Shown here one piece after another: positions 35,201 through 37,255 of a DNA stretch of 64,000 nucleotides; the first letter of the stretch is position 1; each line of letters opens with the position of its first letter. Under the pieces are notes generated by a model. The model saw nothing but the letters and a program-made list of their open reading frames with translations, did not search any database and was not told where the DNA came from. The DNA is from Corallococcus sp. NCRR (GTDB lineage: Bacteria > Myxococcota > Myxococcia > Myxococcales > Myxococcaceae): assembly GCF_026965535.1 (NCBI RefSeq), contig NZ_CP114039.1, positions 8,725,461-8,789,460 of the forward strand, given 5' to 3'. The position numbers were made by a program, and so were the translations under genes.

Positions 35201-37175
35201 CGGTGAGCAGCGGCGGCGCGTCCGCGACCACGCGAACGAGCAGCGTCTCCGAGCGCACCAGCGCCCCCGCGTGGTCCAGGGCCTCCACCCGCAGCGCCAC
35301 GCTGGAGCCGGCGGTCCCCTGGCGGGGCGTGAAGGTCATCTCCCACAGGGGCACCGGGATGGCGGCGTGGTTTTCGGGGTGCTCCCGCACCTCCACGCGC
35401 GGCAGGTCCACCGCGCCCGCGAAGACGTCATCCAGGTAGTAGCGCACCACCTGGAAGTCCTCGGTGGACAGGGTGCCCGCCTTCCAGTCGCCGCTGGTGA
35501 CGCGCAGCACCTGGGGCAGGCCCTGCACCAGCATGGCGCCGGGCGTGGGCAGCTCGATGACGACCGGCTGCCTGCTGGGCGCGGGGGTCCCCGCCACCGT
35601 CACGCTCTGCGTCGGGCCCACCACCCGTTGCCCCTTCGTATCCGTCACCGCCGCGGCCAGGGTGAGCGTGGCGCCACCGTAGGGGGGCGCCTGGATGCGC
35701 AGGGTGTAGGGGGCCTCCGTGTCCTTGCCGGCGGGCACGCCGTTGACCAGGAATTCAACGGACGCCACCCCGACGTCGTCGGTGGCCACGGCCGTGAGGT
35801 CGAACGCGGTGCCGGCCGTCACCGTGGAGGGAACCGCGAGGCGGACCGAGGGAGCACCGTCCTTCACTTCGACGTCGGCGAAGGCCTGGAACGACTCATG
35901 GGTCGCGAGGATGCGCGCCACGCCGGGGCGAACGCCGGTCACGCGTCCGTCGCGGTCCACCGTCGCGATGTCCGGCTTCGTGGACGTCCATTGCGTCCCC
36001 ATCGCGCCCGAGGACAGGTCCACGTGCCGCGCGGGCGTTCCGGTGAGGGTGCCCTCCAGCCGCAGCGCCGTCGTTCCCCCCACCCGCTCGACCTGCGGGA
36101 GGGCGGGCAGCACGGCCACGCTGGCCAGGTCCGCGCCCGAGTCCACCAGCACCTCGGCGGTGGCGGTCAGTCCGCCAAATTGGGCGGTGAGTTGAGCGGT
36201 GCCGTCCGAGCGCGCCTGGACGCGGCCGTCGGAGGACACCACGAACACGGAAGGGTTGGACGATGCATAGGTGACGCCCTGGAGCGCGCCGCTCAAGTCC
36301 ACGTCGCCCGCGAGCGAGAAGTGCCCCGTCACCCGCACGGCCGCGGTGGAGCCGTAGCCCCCGGACAGCAGCAGCGGCGAGGGGGTCACCGTCAGCGCGA
36401 CGAGCGGATCAAAGGCCCGGCCGCTGGTGAACTCCACGGCGGAGCCATTCACCACCCGGCCATAGGGATCGTGCACGGCGATGTCCGCCACGACGACGCC
36501 ATCCGCGGGGACCTTGACGTCGCCCAGCAGGGGGACGACGAACTCGATCTGGCCGGAGCCCTGGGCCCGGGGACGGCCCACCTGACGGCGCACGCTGGCG
36601 AACGCCACGGCCTCCGCGTCACTGAGGCTGCCGTGAACGCTGCGCAGCGCCTCCACGGAAGCGCCCACGAGCGTCAGCTCCGCATGGGACACCGGTCCCT
36701 GCGCGGTCACCACCACCACCAGTTGGGAGAGGTTCGCGCTGGCGTTCACCCGCACCGCACCGGCCGGAAGGACCGGTGGGGCGCTGGAGAGGTCGAAATG
36801 CGCGAGCTGGGGGTCCCCCGTCCCACCACTGGCCGGGGAGGCCTTGATGTCCACCACGGCATCGGGAGGGAGCGCGCGCCGCAGCGGCACCCGGACGTGG
36901 AAGGGCACGGCGCCGGCCAGGTCCTGCTCCACCACGACGTCCTGGACGTCCACGAGGACACCCTGGGTGGCGGACGTCGCCTTCACCGCCACGCTCAGCT
37001 GGGTGACGACCCCGGTGGTCGTGAACCCCAGGTCCAGGGCGCTCGTTCCGGGCCGCAGCGGCATCAGCGGGAACACGGCGTCCACGCGCGTCTGCGCCTG
37101 GGCGTTTCCCGCGACGATGAGCCCGGTCACCAACGCCAGGAGCGTCAGGCACCGCTTCATGTTTTCAAGGAGCAC
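2763..37175 (-). CDS. giant secreted multidomain protein, 11,470 residues (Ig, beta-propeller, IPT, Gly-rich)
   Basis: One uninterrupted frame of 34.4 kb encodes a secreted protein of about 1.2 MDa. Residues 1-28 form a signal peptide ending AQA. Residues about 255-435 are two BIg2-like domains. About 440-2850 are about 21 Ig-like domains. About 2858-7230 are seven composite modules (LVIVD-type beta-propeller, SbsA-like Ig, two IPT/TIG). About 7230-9645 alternate Ig domains and propellers. About 9645-11470 hold six glycine-rich units. I see no transmembrane anchor, LPXTG-like signal, autotransporter barrel or MYXO-CTERM tail. I keep the GTG at 37175 because a purine-rich GAGGGGGAG lies just upstream; an ATG at 37160 is possible but is poorly spaced from it. 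The gene follows one parvulin lipoprotein gene by 80 bp and is coupled to a second. The domain types suggest an adhesin or extracellular scaffold; the actual role is unknown. Confidence 0.95.
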   Translation of the reverse strand: MLLENMKRCLTLLALVTGLIVAGNAQAQTRVDAVFPLMPLRPGTSALDLGFTTTGVVTQLSVAVKATSATQGVLVDVQDVVVEQDLAGAVPFHVRVPLRRALPPDAVVDIKASPASGGTGDPQLAHFDLSSAPPVLPAGAVRVNASANLSQLVVVVTAQGPVSHAELTLVGASVEALRSVHGSLSDAEAVAFASVRRQVGRPRAQGSGQIEFVVPLLGDVKVPADGVVVADIAVHDPYGRVVNGSAVEFTSGRAFDPLVALTVTPSPLLLSGGYGSTAAVRVTGHFSLAGDVDLSGALQGVTYASSNPSVFVVSSDGRVQARSDGTAQLTAQFGGLTATAEVLVDSGADLASVAVLPALPQVERVGGTTALRLEGTLTGTPARHVDLSSGAMGTQWTSTKPDIATVDRDGRVTGVRPGVARILATHESFQAFADVEVKDGAPSVRLAVPSTVTAGTAFDLTAVATDDVGVASVEFLVNGVPAGKDTEAPYTLRIQAPPYGGATLTLAAAVTDTKGQRVVGPTQSVTVAGTPAPSRQPVVIELPTPGAMLVQGLPQVLRVTSGDWKAGTLSTEDFQVVRYYLDDVFAGAVDLPRVEVREHPENHAAIPVPLWEMTFTPRQGTAGSSVALRVEALDHAGALVRSETLLVRVVADAPPLLTVKQPRGTTANAVVGVPFHVSGTVGDDGMAFGTQVSLRVAGTTVASTRLTRAGGGGTSSGSDFFDLSWTPAAGDLGRSRQVEVVAIDSAGQPSRYAFTASVVADAPPKNLVILTPAFQSTQVGGSTVTLTASVEDEQPDKVEVRWFVNGVAVGLSTKAPYALAYTLPGVTQSTLLKFSAEARDVTGLTTLKQSEVFVVPDATPPSVSFVVPKVPATVTEHQDLLVSVAGLDDVDVVKAEILLDGNSVLLDESPGENGGVRGSFVTHFVVPKTALGAAGSQHVLSARAWDASGNLGAAPTVLVDVKTDVAPKVSFPALTPTKATVGTTVDVSVVASDDVGVRSVTLLLDGQSQGSATVPPYHFSFKAEGPARKATLVARASDGTQDTDAQWELDIVEDSQPPMLTFRSPAPGAPVFAGRTLEVVVAALDDVEVKEVKLCAQGTCLPNPPGSAEALYQVYRWTVPVAANLEGQTLTLKAEAKDSSNLTTVREVQVAVVKDQAPVVALVAPAAGTPYKEGEDVRLVATVGDDDGVVGFVGLSGGVRQGPLPLSGPPLVLSGQQTLVVQAPIVSKGAQPSVGFEASDTGGQTGKAEVYLDVRADTEAPSAVLVAPLSPQGNTLTVKRDGALGLRVEAGDDVRVARVDVEVRRDGVVVAGVGGGSVLASKDGRYEETRTPNPLAPGEILVSRRYLASFEGTLSLKNLPAGTRYTLVTRAVDPAGNSTSTTPLAFHIVEAQDTEAPVLALSLEGIPSDSRTCVAGSSVTLKAQAHDDGKLASLAVKADGTALTVAPFEPVATLTRTWPWTLPALGTFGPRTYTFTAQVTDAAGRTTHASLSCELVADVAPVVRWSQPAANASLLEEAAQTVQVEVEEDTGIAAGWLVGSTRALVGFLGNGHFVLPTPNASGTARGASVALEFGSAQRFALQAGATGLDVDAPTTGLLGSAPRRLVLSVGPAAVEGLRAEVRYRFAVTPGMENDAQLQSFLTANPGGRRQVELASASRCGGVQDGPFCVDLMFPAALDMEEVQVSLRPTQSGGAMPAVTEVGVRYEGASAQVRAVASGERLTVQPWSMAVTPGRVSSAQTKYRLPEGWSPDPVRLTVAVKDLAGALTVQGRALQAAPDTVGPSVRIVQPVSGTSRVEKESFAVQIEASDNVDVRRVELLVDGVSRGVREGVRLGSVSFPLSIPAPTTGAPLQLVALAEDRSGNASVSPTVYLEIRQDAPPTVALSQMEYTLPNGSPEGGSRISETELRSGYVRVLEDVPHKVQVVAADDVGLAKVEAWYDDVELLKNVPSAGTKSATHTVSFTPRRKAGGGPGLLRVFVTDSKGFQQQARVLVEAQAPRAPAIAIATPTPGMTLTEGSVSLVLSAVAGDDTGVGSVEFFINGKSALTVSRAQARIIQAEPADGSPGSLPLAYDPTLRGAAATLAAPFNDVSRLKEFQGRVWLPPGFVKRDPLNPTRLVIRAVARDLENHTTGVEHSVVVVQDETPPEAIVLRPSLGQDLVEGSPVVIEALGMDNVFVQEVEILVGPNLNALQTVRRAGGFTPESAVIQEGYGLSSPVVRAEFTAPRLSELGAGDSAPYFVVVRVRDSAGNTSEDALQLVDIVRDQPPAVSLLSPSDGTSVVEGTPVTVTVSAEDDVAVTSVWLSVNDSLQGLTLRAPPYVFSVPVPTGATTVKLQAVARDSFNHEVRSQAVLVSVKQDAPPTVAIAEPQNATQVTEGRDFAFLVAAQDDVGVQSVEATVEGGLGGTLRFVSTSAPHRFRVPLPPGSAGRTLTLRASARDTAQKQALAPVVTVQVVADTTPPTLSFLTPADNSEITAGQLLRVEATADDNVAVVRVDFKLNGALYATMPAAPYAFTYRVPAELAGKNLKIEAIATDTSGLSTPALVTVGVKQDALPEVAMAPVGRLVVGRPTPLGATASDDVAIASVRFYASRAGGNEMEVGRRDQLPYEIVYTPQADEVGQTVVFRARAVDVAGQQKESQTVSAVVQPDAKPTVAIVQPLADTAIFEGTALRIDVDARDEEARVSAVYFFVDGLKVATSNAPAGYAGKPTVFSATFQPDVGSGNRFLTLTAVAVDSAGQETTSAPVRVGTVRDTVPPEVELVDPPALDVVTEGEPMTLSAAAVDNAPPVARVDFMLDGGVIASDTTPQTGPANRPLYSGTWTPPMGFAGETATFHAVAWDSSDNKGVSALETVELGMAPSGRFIPFPGNITQTLLRGGPDHLVLVGKSGGQPVHQAALTRVDQGTTTSLGSVELDGPARAAAFIGDTAVIATGAYAPGGGLTAFPPQLTVVNLANSNLPARMGTVDLPGDAIHGAAVAGHLAFVANGAAGVAVVDMGDPMTPVRLNTRTVVGTAYDVAVSGDLLLVAAGTGGLRVLDLRSPALVQRGFVALPGEAVRVVAQGGRAYVACRDSAATLAVVDVSNPAEPLLQALVPHRSARQDLLATGLSDVVVEGNLAVVAASLVKGITPEKGLLTASVLGTNGTVTPFVRANLPSAGGLALTSGTPVAQFGNAGGAIYTLPRFVVTGVTPLDGTQGVAVNAPVALEFSAPPGSDEVTVDTVMLREADPTLGRRLAVTLAASGRSVTLTPTEPLKVSTPYYVVVTSALHDVAGKALAQPFVSGFRTRATTQDAPVVSKVEPAAGPLGGGSRVTLTGAHFVPGAKVYFAGAEGQAVEVAEGGASLTVTTPARDEGPALVTVVNPDGGEGSLVGGFLYLPLLQVSFVAPASGPLAGGTHVEVSGAGFQRGAKVSFNGVEATAVRVLAPGRLEAVTPPGAFGPADVVVTNPDTKQAFAAGAFLYSRLAVSTRIGRHDPQTDGSTRPNYRLPKGVPLAVALNDGTAWVLSSALVNTQGLTPTEVFDTSTVGGLGAVDVSLAQAGVVGGINIPPPYEPAALAVRGHHAYVVANAQSLPYVDMVGEGGPSLLAFDISNRAGPEARGVVPFPGTARSIALVGDLALVAAGDAGLLTFSLVDPGQPLLLGARTQFLMAGSSAPVSVEQVAAWGDRAMVEVKRGNVFSTLLLDLSPAGFAVLGELSGEFGAMAMRDTQALSAWRTLRTASLIPSSRPYTQAVVPPMMRGGLFVAGALGPQVAAAVTSSIGMTGSPASLQLVEASDLSTPRTIDAIDLYPASQLSDVDIEGDVAVVSISATEKGRALDGLAVVRLPFPLVVGSEPSAGEVAARPSSALRLTFNMPVEEGNNAAIRLVRLDGSANGAPVTVTVGGMGTDELTIQPSGGTLATSQRYRLTVSGLRSKDTQAAMPGVYTLEFRTASVSNPSPINVTSLEPRQGPVAGGTVVAVEGTGFEVGLSVLINGVELLPANVSLSGSTLTLTTPSGAEGAATLEIRNPSGTRFVLPGAFVYTADLSLVSIAPARGPTAGGTRVVLTGHGFSPTGTVKVCFKTLTDCVNAKVLGLNTLEAITPNGARGTVDVSVVNPDGKHATLPNAFTFDQPTGASVALGGTLRDAVVIGSYAYVVGSTGLTVVDMSGLYTKGPKADAGIAIPPQLQAELVDEDKLGGDDRIVGFAPAGDLWSVSYPPTGGTRIFASGILYRDSDGNTTGAVYEFDVSNPFQPKVVSTRAIPGDGAYGVDARGDRLLAAAGSEGFHTFDISHAPFPIRGDSSEPGAQALSVEGGQAAAGVGTRTDAGTVQDGFLRMLSVEGPVIEKGELALNVQRVRLRGTLAAVAAGTEGLVLVDVSDPAHPVRKGEIDVKGFATDVRLAGDLAYVAAGAAGVAVVDISDLASPQLRYHVTGAQAGSTYVAVLTPGGRVVSLRQRNGSGAWSVDFGPGTDLSVVSASVAPGDVVPLDLPSITVVLSSTVDPASAQTAFQLTADGVPVVGTLQAGDAQQALSTMVFTPGAPLPPDAQMRLTVADTLHSRDGRSLAAPLQVDFRTAFAEGPAPVISQLVPRVGPVAGGGVHQLLGANFDASCEVFIGGALATVGSRSSTRMDVVAPSGAPGLADVVVRSTATGLSARRPGGYFYTLPLQAISATPRFLNPRGNSTVEVEGQGFLPSWADPLGLPTQVRVRGIPATDVEVLSLTKLKAKAPPGSFGDAPVMVLSSDGVERSVATQSRTGYGLPYLGEEPVLAVRPWALSRSPLSPFYVYAAAGAAGAGNLFPQPYLGPLTGQGTVPQSYRAVAYDVQLSGRPRAAGNQIVKAPDESVDLVMAILNHFVPASTPMPDIELMPDSLDIALSGQQLYVASGLSGLAVLNGTGTLEVNTNGELETLGLQGRAKLSGTGELLSTRVVPTPVGAWVLANGLMDPPDTQPPSTCQPKRDQVGTDGKLYLVDTRTPTDPLLVMQSGGEGFEPYGATVADGRLYVVTGQHQGVRYVRCEPNQPLPPLPELSLKGGARGGQRTLYKNNVIPKGSLLIYSSAGADASVVGTLHEDGNLTDVVVRDGVAILASAEFGLTFVDVSNPGSPSVITRIPFDESLSNTPGEPQRLRLVGDVLFVAANSGGVVMVDVSDLHHPELLSGGNVESAMDVLPVSDRLMLAGGSRLYELETPFMLVTGTQPARGELVPPSLQELVVRMNRPVSPASVTANSVRLKGPQGTAVPLTFSVRDIPGQLDFAIVAVPGQPLQAEAQYTLEVDTSVTDQRGGALLLPLRTTFQTAKAGARAPVIASFSPSTVSTAGGGTVTVHGQGLAGVNRVFLGSGAEGLVGDRTETTLKVTLPALSAGPVDVRLVDEGGPETFFPAGLLALDPLANKAITLSPNHGPVSGGTRVRVSVAGKAVAPGTTVMVGANPGVKVDILDLSTLEFTTPVSDAAGLALVTLTRPQDNGPDAGTPVPVTVGTFSYDLPIGTTLSLPGFPPREASDIKLVGDKLYVGVSTPSLAGLEIFDVRLEERPLRLGGLSTQSPVRGLDVAGALALLANDVAGLAAVDVSRPETPFVVRRVSTDGIATAVRLEGSRAFVTTVNPTAAGGKVQVFDAASPGLELLETVQLAAVPQGSDALALDLGPERFYVLTSNVVGTQGNGLTLSIRDRAGAQLGHISVDAALTQFEDLVRSRVVVRSQRAYVTAGKRLHVFDLTNESSPQRLQSTDLGVDLAGLGWVGGTLFVSTDGANTVQTVPPVELLPVGMVPASGVLAEATTSVQVDFTLPVKEESVTATSFVVKVLRAGTTVSVVGTRKVEYAVRGSSVVFKPDAPFQAGDVVSVDVSGLESMSLKPQAVAFHGTFTVVGPEASQPRIDSLEPASGRADRTTVVTLRGAGFRAGDVVRVGGRPVTVTVEDANTLTLTIPPPPLDSNGLPVAGAALVEVVDLSGLSAVKLGGFVFRDALKLLALSPDRAPQQGGVKVQLAGRGFAPGMKVSFGGTNSFDVRVLGAQAAEAVAPTHVAGVVDVAVTLEGDTSLLPASFLYGSGAVARLSTPPVRDVLVDNGVAYAALGATVDVYGVDGTLLAANRKTQNGGLLLASLSEPTHVTSIAQLTFPGEGGSRRVLKRGNTVYVAAGLGGVQRVNVATPGQPELYSALTVPGGAADIALGGTLLFVGDSEGVKVFDVSNANAAAQPLRVGARAIPGGVGALTLHGSRLLVSSAAKVAPKFYVLDARTGDLAEQGVVALVAPAVHITAEGTRAFLSLGAAKQVALYELSGAQPSPVGTLVVEDPLGGGWVSAEQTRVAAGVAYVAAGGGKVQRFSVREGTAPVRLGRASVVGDARTLALMGRYLLVGTLVLDDAGTAVELPLTDPAQASLQLAGALASVELDTLEIRGTEPADGDIVAPGAEVRVLLSSLPDVASAGQVTLVRANDGEPVSVSRSVVTDAQGGQVVLTPSAPLALDTQYELRVGAGLKDLRGATLGVEARVRFRTSLNASQERPEVASVSPAYGLEAGGNKVDVLGTGFLRDCTVKVGGAVAAVEELSQDGKRVRVTVPPGHAGAAAVEVINPGGLSHLRLGAYRYLSPPSLAAVQPARAPYGSRQVVTLTGQGLFPGSQVSFGSVPARSVTFTDSGALLVEVPDEVTGRVDLTVLTPGSPPQQATLAGGFTFTLAKRAQLDGLGQVVARKDHRLFVARDGFLTALDFSVPGSPTEVGKVTGVTQPVDLALHGDSLFLAGKGEVVRYDVSSVVCAPQPLATCGPVEKDRVQLAPTSGVTLRAVAAGDAGAYVAVAGGNELALLAPVNGLYAVVARTLLDSGTVLDLDVVRGALVVLVRDGTGARLEVRSTESASLTRLREVPLPGTTSGGDGALTHEGARVAASVGGQLSLFDLTELDAPGLVASALDPSGGTSGTLALSGPWLMAAQGGRVSWLDTTQGLQERTFADGLGLVSDVAVINGVAVAAGSNNSLHVFRVPYPAVDGMSPLPGERVAPGASVSVALASELASSVAQASSLALWDGALQVQGTLVRSGHALVFTPGAALDPTRSYVARLGLGAVPDVVGGTVLGSWDYPLRAGGPPVSLSISSVTPDTGPTAGGVTVSVLGAGFDASTQVFIGGIAAPLVAPFEDDLLQVSLPQAMVAGPADVRVRRALDGVEAVAASRFLYVAPLSFASVTPRAVDLAGGTVSITGAGFHRGLEVRFDGVKASTQNLTATRVDALVPQGDERHLTLTLSQPGATPVVVSQAVYRGDVRAPIVERVEPMATVGNQNVPLAAVFDVRFDETLASASTQGLKLLRHPSGVAVPGTASLLGDGRTLRFTPGALLTSTTSYALSATGVTDVAGNITPAFTQVFRTVDTVKPTLQLRRAGGAMVVDGASFAAEVAWTFQVVATDDSGSTPTTTLKVDGLPVTATNGLYRYTWPMSPLGPSVLTATATDANGNVSDPLSVTVNVVEDSPPDVSFQQPLADGTRTEGETQDIVVAASDNHGLVSVELHLDGVPFARLDGLSGTSATLTRTLKLDPVPGTDLQAQRVLTAYATDSEGQVSAAEPRVVTVTRDAQAPTVALRSPVEGGRVVGGSELTLEALASDANGVASVAFFVDGTPVGEVQKAPWTVAWKAPVVTSNASHTVKAVAKDARGNAAEATALITVEPSSARPFVAWYSPAAGASLQEGRPFEVSVEASASAGVASVRVRAGTEERILTKAPWRTTFVAPVLETGSAPLALEAQVTDHEGGTSTVIRRQVTVVDDGQTAVGVSLAQEPDGALLLGGSTLVMTGATDGGVAPVLTAKVGSVDLPVRMLAGGLQGEARLPEGPEGAQVLAQASVTTAGGVSASVEHAGALAVLSNGQAARVEDAADSLTPVALVSRGDQVLVVRSDGSGAGVVELRSRQTGVKLATRDIVGTPVGAAFVGDAVVVAVSRTGAGALERFSLSTLDPRPLESTPLARAPLSMDGAGGWLAVGTDEGVEVRRADGGLAGRLRLGAVKGVSAEGDRLFALTGTQLVAVDVTRPHAPKELSRSSLGTSGFTAVAALADGGVCAAGGGVKCFGLDGANALVARGETTMGAPAVSAGAWGELLVVGTGSGARVLDVRGAPAVAGVYPDVTGPAVLVPGALIGGLPRGMARLPVVRGPATPQLSWTLVSSADQGSRLTLGAQATDDALPLNGFTAELSVNGVVVDARDSSLPAWVDLPATGSQAAVELVVRDLAGRQARVSRDVSLTVPSEGPVLFSAEVPPFAEVGTTFAVSAVPVNPAQAVAVEATVAGGEPVLLPAPAFTGGLLALTVSADSPTPVSFVAIDAQGRRGPALERSVTIGAATGSAPSVALVRLNGSGLVASEGQFVTVEATTLLGSESTVVSFLLDGLEVAWGTGRIVTATVRMPLVVGSQQVVLSAVAWEAGRKSAPATLTFTVQDDLTKPTLTLETDPPGPVVAAGTELKATATASDLMALERVSLELWSGGVRQARGGTELRFLVPEQTLSGTVLELRGRAEDRSGNVETVTVQRTVVPPAQPADAATVALSGATSVTRLGEHVYAAHASGLWIGKVAGTAEAPVLEALGTLTTPVAPKALAVWGKHAALALGASGLWLVDVSVPASPVVMSRLEGNYVTVAAADGFYAGRIDSIYPASERLDVGDPSAPVRTAILQNSNLSLAGAGMDGPLAWYGTSDLIVYEAELGNSSVSFWPAVGRVARADGDRLVVGTDRSLVVWTRETNNVLTKVATLELPSGVRAMDVVRGVAYVAGGDGWLRVVDVREPTSPRILSRTALDASGLSISGGLLFAAVPEGVRVMRLPVPTAGESAGAVALADTALGLTPFRGGALVAARTAGVRAVSVAGGVAPTDQGALRSGTDVRQVERAGRDVVVLDGQVVNAYPEAANGSLTGTSTNNSALKAALGNVSRFAASAGRIWSVSAGTLKSVRWPAADGFGSLLLGSAVLDVAGDEQRALVALGAQGVAVVEVAPSGQLRRVATLPVNASTVALAGPLAIAGGASSFSVFTLADGEAPLLVGTVPTAGAVQRVRLEGRLALVSEGAAGVELWHLPEGQPVTLMASLAAAGATDAVVSAGRVLVASGADGVRAFTPPTGVLPVVRLSAPTGTQVVETGGQVSLTAVATGVGLDSAELVVDGQPVVALDESKPNARWTVPGGSVAGKRHALQVRARAAAGTEALSPPLMVEVKAPTTGAPAVAVTWPSANTPLRSGAAVWVEARRSGGVAPASVVARLGTLSLGQLLPYATDPSLYGAMFRLPVVGSTLDTTLTVSLSDGAGRGAEASIPLKVLPDVAAPGMPSGLPEVLRAGPFVNSFQVNAQDDGVVWIELEKDGVVIATTSEANGSAGLHYSLLLPEDSVGKQVTLKATAYDVAGNNTPVSKTYTVAPDGSAPTVSLVFGRPPAVATEGSIITVQATATDLDGDVAGIQLFADGEQIGASTTTSVTATYTLPLRAQKQQVVFRAVATDSRGRTDDDERTTAVSDNQPPVLTFTVNPYPVQVRDSAQICVQAEDSSGIQSFTVTVNSGLLITQVSCGTGCVRRCTNYSFGDAAVPFNVAASATDSLGAVTSETREFPVMPNEPPEVTLATINYLSKGVDAVLSGTVKDSRGPLAWAEFRVNGTPVGTRVTNVPSGAALSQTWVPTMVGPVTISLVTKDRSGLESSASQTLTVVEPQQPTDLTDVIAEDDMRFENQDIIIQGTNKTLRIDGAHTFRNLYVLSGATLTHSQQGVSGAKFLDLTVTQEVRVDSTSKIDVSERGYLGGWREGNAQQSGRTTGNVSTGLLDVGGSHGGRGRNSSQGVESPPTYGDYANPSDFGGGGAGNATGSTPGGNGGGRLRLKAASLKLDGKLLANGGAGNNRGGAGGSIRVEVGALTGVGSMTAQGAYAGGGGRVAVYYDTASSSFDWSHVSAQGGTASGVGTVYLKGSQQAYGELQLDNKSVTPQSDTKPTQVPGGAYDRFVVRDDAKVEVAGAVTTPLLQVEGGHVVFLGTLSGNLQALRVLGGGSVEMRQPWALPEGLPVEVSGTDAKLGLTGGEAPVKLSSLKVTGSNASLWQPGRMDGQVVGLELEVSGAVEVDNSASIDVSERGYLGGWREGNAQQSGRTTGNVSTGLLDVGGSHGGRGRNSSQGVESPPTYGDYANPSDFGGGGAGNATGSTPGGNGGGRLRLKAASLKLDGKLLANGGAGNNRGGAGGSIRVEVGALTGVGSMTAQGAYAGGGGRVAVYYDTASSSFDWSHVSAQGGTASGVGTVYLKGSQQAYGELQLDNKSVTPQSDTKPTQVPGGAYDRFVVRDDAKVEVAGAVTTPLLQVEGGHVVFLGTLSGNLQALRVLGGGSVEMRQPWALPEGLPVEVSGTDAKLGLTGGEAPVKLSSLKVTGSNASLWQPGRMDGQVVGLELEVSGAVEVDNSASIDVSERGYLGGWREGNAQQSGRTTGNVSTGLLDVGGSHGGRGRNSSQGVESPPTYGDYANPSDFGGGGAGNATGSTPGGNGGGRLRLKAASLKLDGKLLANGGAGNNRGGAGGSIRVEVGALTGVGSMTAQGAYAGGGGRVAVYYDTASSSFDWSHVSAQGGTASGVGTVYLKGSQQAYGELQLDNKSVTPQSDTKPTQVPGGAYDRFVVRNDAKVEISGATQLSVSELKVLGTNTQLTTGRDLAGVPHLLVLDVTGTLEVGSGASIDVSGAGYLGGWQEVNQQRPGRTQGNVSTGQAEAGGSHGGYGATGSSSTVVPLYDDIYAPSDFGAGGSGGSNSSSKGGNGGGALWVKASSLKLDGALKANGINGTYGGAGGSIRVDVTGAMTGAGSVEAVGGTSGGGGRVAITYDTASSTYDWSQVSAKGGSQAGPGTVYLKGSQQQYGSLSVDHKLNSLDPTKVKATQVPAGRYDRFEVRGRAWVEVVGTFLEGSVLEVSGSESRVTLQGGVTHRLSTLKVTGSNSFVSVQTLADGQPLPLKLDVDSMEVGSGASIHVNASGYLGGWQGVNTQLAARTTGNVSTGRTDALGGSHGGYGSVASNTAAAIPTYDDIQNPSDSGSGGSANSSTQKGGNGGGALWLKADSLVLNGSLLANGTQVSDWARGGAGGSIRLEVRALTGTGTVEAAGGSYGGGGRVAVYYDTAATSFDLSRVSAQGGMYAKSGTVFLKGSQQTNGELVLDQLDVGANRDSTRPTPVLGGTYERILVRNNAFVELTDGASTPVLQVEGTGTVLVLRGTQPRVLSSLKITGLNAALETGRATDGNPLTLDLDVSGAVEVGTGASINLTGAGYLGGWQGVNQQQKGLTLGNVPAAAINLTGSHGGYGAADNSVVVPTYGDYQMPATAGSGGAGSGGGAPGGNGGGVLRLKAASLVLNGNLLVNGKDSGTGYYPGAGGSIWLDVLSLTGAGFIEANGASGAGGGRVAIYHEAASTTFDWTHISATGASSGGPGTVYVKDHQEPYGDLIIDNANAAYFNPGTARATPLPATPSGQQTFRNLTLTRKASVATPDALNITGTLTVDSSSRLQSSNINQP
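5390..8013 (-). repeat. near-perfect 987-bp tandem DNA repeat, about 2.66 copies
   Basis: Copies lie at about 5390-6376, 6377-7363 and 7364-8013 (partial). The period is 987 bp, exactly 329 codons, so copy-number change keeps the frame. I found one base difference between compared copies (near 5405, changing Asp to Asn in the protein); otherwise identity holds even at synonymous positions. Neighbouring units of the same family are much more diverged, so this array is young or homogenised. Edges are where the sequence stops matching: 'ctccaccttggcg' on the left and 'ctcacgtcgat' on the right. Confidence 0.93.
8240..15480 (-). other. mixed Ig and beta-propeller region of the giant protein
   Basis: Residues about 7232-9645 start with one more SbsA-like Ig domain and five Ig-like domains. 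A propeller follows at about nt 13720-12840, then four Ig-like domains, then a long stretch of LVIVD-like strands at about nt 11710-9980, large enough for two propellers. About six Ig-like domains follow (to nt 8240). The IPT pairs of the preceding modules are absent, so the architecture changes here. Confidence 0.7.
15480..28600 (-). repeat. seven copies of a propeller-SbsA Ig-IPT-IPT supermodule
   Basis: Residues about 2858-7230 contain the same four-domain order seven times, each copy about 570-720 residues. The propeller part is marked by repeated strands such as 'AYVAAG-x-x-G-x-x-V-x-D-V-S-x-P' (LVIVD-like). The SbsA-type Ig part begins with 'P-x-x-G-x-x-V' and ends 'F-R-T'. Two IPT/TIG domains follow, each beginning 'P-x-x-G-P-x-x-G-G-T' and ending in 'V-x-N-P-D-G' and 'F-x-Y'. 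An eighth SbsA-like domain follows at about nt 15480-15160. Approximate propeller starts are nt 28600, 26790, 24840, 22960, 20800, 19090 and 17220. Confidence 0.78.
28615..35865 (-). repeat. block of about 21 tandem Ig-like domains in the giant protein
   Basis: Residues about 440-2850 repeat an approximately 100-115 residue Ig-like unit. Each carries an acidic turn (DDVGV, DNVDV, DDVAV and similar), then 'V-x-x-x-V-D/N-G' and a 'A-x-D-x-x-G' strand near its end. Units are divergent at DNA level, so this is an old array. Such cadherin/Ig-like strings usually serve as rigid spacers or calcium-stiffened stalks; calcium binding here is inference from the acidic turns. Confidence 0.8.
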
Positions 37176-37255
37176 CGCTCCCCCTCATTCCAACGAAGAC
37201 TGCTCGACCCGGGCCGCATGCCTGAAGGCAAGGCCCCGCCACCCACCACGCCCCA

